A DNA stretch of 64,000 bases, from positions 637,501-701,500 of the forward strand of contig NW_026973706.1 in assembly GCF_035594125.1 (NCBI RefSeq), in the 5' to 3' direction. The position numbers and the translations under genes are program-made. Positions 62,043 to 64,000 of this stretch are shown here, in pieces. How positions within the stretch are numbered: position 1 is the first letter of the stretch; every line of letters starts with the position of its first letter. Under the pieces are notes generated by a model. It searched no databases. It saw only the letters and a program-made list of their open reading frames with translations, and was not told the origin of the DNA. The stretch is from Scylla paramamosain. Its lineage: Eukaryota; Arthropoda; Malacostraca; Decapoda; Portunidae.

Positions 62043-63318
62043 GTGATTGCGAGGCCAGGGCTGCCCTCATCGTCCGCCACACGATGGAGGAAGCCGACGT
62101 GACTGACCAGCCCTTCTCCCTTCAAGAGCTGGAGCGGGCTAGGAGGAGAGGCCGCGACACGGCAGCGGGGGCGGACGGCGTGCCATACTCCATGTTGGCG
62201 CACGCTGGGCCGGCTGGGGACGCCGCGCTGTTGGCCACCATCAACGCCTCATGGATGGCGGGCTGTCTGCCGCCCGCGTGGAAGGAAGCCGACATTCAGC
62301 CGATTCCAAAGCCGAGGGAGCCCACCAAGATCAGACCCATCTCTCTCCTCAGCTGCACGGCCAAAACGGCTGAGAGGATGGTGCTCGCGCGGCTACAGTG
62401 GCGCGTGGGGCCCTCTCACCCACATGTGTTCGGCTACACCCGCGGAGTGAGCACGGCAGACAGCATCCTCGCCCTGCTGACCCAAATTGACCACCGCCCC
62501 GCCGTCATCGTCTTCATCGACCTCGAGAAGGCGTTCGAGCTAGCCAGCCCTCACGCCATCCTCGACGCACTCGTGCGGAAAGGGGTGCGAGGAAGGCTGC
62601 TGGCCTGGCTCCGCGACTACCTGCAGCGCCGCCGCGCCAGGGTTAGGTTCCAGGGCCTGAGGTCGACCTTCAAGGTACTTGAGAACGGGACGCCCCAGGG
62701 CGGCATCCTCAGCCCTCTACTGTTCAACCTGCTGATGGAACAGCTAGTGGCACTGCCTTTCCACGCTGGCACCGTCCTGCTGAGCTACGCCGATGACCTC
62801 GCCCTCGTCGTCACCGGAAGGGGCAACAAGCTCAGGAGGACGCAGCAGGCACTCGACCTCATCAGCGGGAAATGCCAGGACCTGGGGCTCAAGATCTCGG
62901 CAGAGAAGTCCCGGGCCATGATGGTGAAGGCGGCAGACCCAACCTGGCAGCTCCGCGTCCAGGGAGTTGAGCTGGCATGGACCAACTCCTACCAGTACCT
63001 CGGTGTGTGGGTGGACAAGCGGCTGTCCTTCACAGCCCACGCCGCCTACCTGAGGGAGAGGACGCAGTCTAGGCTGAACGTGATGCGGGCCATGACGCGA
63101 ATCAGCGCGGGCGCCACTTTTTCCGTCCTGCGCCAGTACTACGTGCACGCTGTTCGCTCGCTGGTGGATTACAGCGCCCCCGTCCTCATAGCACTCTCTC
63201 CAAACCAGCAGGAGCGGATCGAGGTGCTACAAAACACCGCAATGAGGACCATGCTGGGGGCACCGAGGTGGTCCAGCGCATGCGTCATGCAGAGCGAGAC
63301 CAGACTGGTACCCCTCAC
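62043..63318 (+). mobile_element. GC-rich LINE RT fragment, I/Nimb-like
   Basis: An uninterrupted frame of about 425 codons gives an RT domain: IRPISLLSCTAKTAERM, motif A VFIDLEKAFELAS, motif B ENGTPQGGILSPLLFNLL, motif C SYADDLALV (YADD about 62786-62797), SYQYLGVWVDKRLSF and LVDYSAPVL. It stops after SETRLVPLT. The endonuclease and RNase H/3' parts are missing and both edges are abrupt. GC content and CpG density are clearly higher than in the flanks. The F-IDLEKAF-E motif and Y-Q-Y-L-G-V-W fit I-group elements; the exact clade is inference. No start codon of its own is evident. Confidence 0.85.
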
Positions 63319-63470
63319 CCAGAGTTGCCAGGTCCGTGGTTTTCTCGCCCAATTGGGCTCTTTTTCCTGGTATTGGGCGTGAAAAACATGGTTTCCGCGG
63401 TTTGGCGCTTTTTGGGCTCTTTTTACCGCAGTTGGGCTATTTTCTGGGCTACTTATATTTGAAAATATAT
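63319..63470. repeat. Unidentified element with repeated TTGGGCT motifs
   Basis: It begins right after the RT fragment with AGTTGCCAGGTCCG and contains four TTGGGCTNTTTT-like or GGGCTACTT motifs over about 140 bp. Probably the end of another repeat; the family is not known to me. Confidence 0.5.
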
Positions 63471-64000
63471 AATATACTCTTGCCTTCCCGACATACCAAA
63501 TGAGGGAGTAGACTCACTCGTATGATAAGGAGTGGCGCCAGGTCAGCCAGTAGAAGGGTGGTGTGAACAAGTCTCCCCTCTCCCTAAGGGGATTACTACT
63601 AGGGCCGCATGACCTCATTAAGACTGTAGGGCATCCATCCTGAACACCTGCATGCCGCACCCATAATTTCCACATTCACCTCACAGCACACACACTGAAA
63701 CACAGCCACTTTATTTATTCTCAGCCTCGTAGCTGCCTCAGCCTGCCTGGAGGAGATACAAGTATACTGGATGCAGGCCACGTGCATACGTGTGTACGTA
63801 TGCACGTGAACATGAGCAAGTGGTCGAAATACAGCAAAAAATACTGTAAAGAGTGGGAACAAGAGGACGGGCTCAAGACAACAAAGTGTTAGCACCGTGT
63901 ATGCTGAAGGAACTGTGTTGTGACATTGGCAAAAGTGAATATTCATTGATAATACACGAAAGTACTGACAATAATAGGAAGAAAAAGCTGTGTATTGTTG
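63471..64000. other. Unassigned sequence
   Basis: A short palindrome-like CACGTGCATACGTGTGTACG near 63780 is the only structure noticed. No gene. Confidence 0.4.

Overview
This is nuclear DNA from an animal, most probably a decapod crustacean and probably a brachyuran crab of the Portunus type. Three things suggest this. Dinucleotide and trinucleotide repeats of 50-280 bp occur about every kilobase. LINE-type retrotransposons of kinds I associate with crab genomes are abundant. The only host-gene traces are exon-sized pieces with GT/AG intron borders. The species call is inference. I see no intact host gene, no rRNA or tRNA gene that I can support, and no CRISPR.

Layout. 1-4826: a nearly complete CR1-like LINE with an SGNH-like/zinc-knuckle ORF1 and an uninterrupted 952-residue endonuclease-RT ORF2. 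4827-13980: microsatellites, a purine-rich tract of about 1.7 kb, LINE 3' ends and a 175-180 bp tandem repeat. 14061-20638: three copies of a second CR1-like LINE, head to tail and joined through their own (ATCAAG)n tails; the third is full length, with PHD and SGNH domains in ORF1, but carries several breaks. 20640-24370: a GC-rich promoter-like stretch, two broken copies of a third LINE family, and an exon resembling splicing factor AAR2 with a nonsense codon. 24370-33500: mostly non-coding, with a 190 bp palindrome, a TIR element, a duplicated GC-rich block and two damaged troponin C exons. 33496-35345: the endonuclease half of the third LINE family on the minus strand. 36440-38430: two kindlin (fermitin) exons on the minus strand, one with a 13-base deletion. 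38430-61780: simple repeats, more copies of the TIR family, minisatellites and LINE scraps. 62043-63318: a GC-rich RT fragment of the I/Nimb type.

Taken together, the window is a transposon and pseudogene landscape rather than a functional gene cluster. The most notable structure is the link between LINE 3' ends and microsatellites. One family sits in its own hexamer tails. A second has both copies flanked by (AC)n. A third has one copy flanked by (ACT)n. This suggests microsatellite-targeted or tail-targeted insertion. The three host-gene relics kept their introns, so they came by DNA duplication rather than retroposition.
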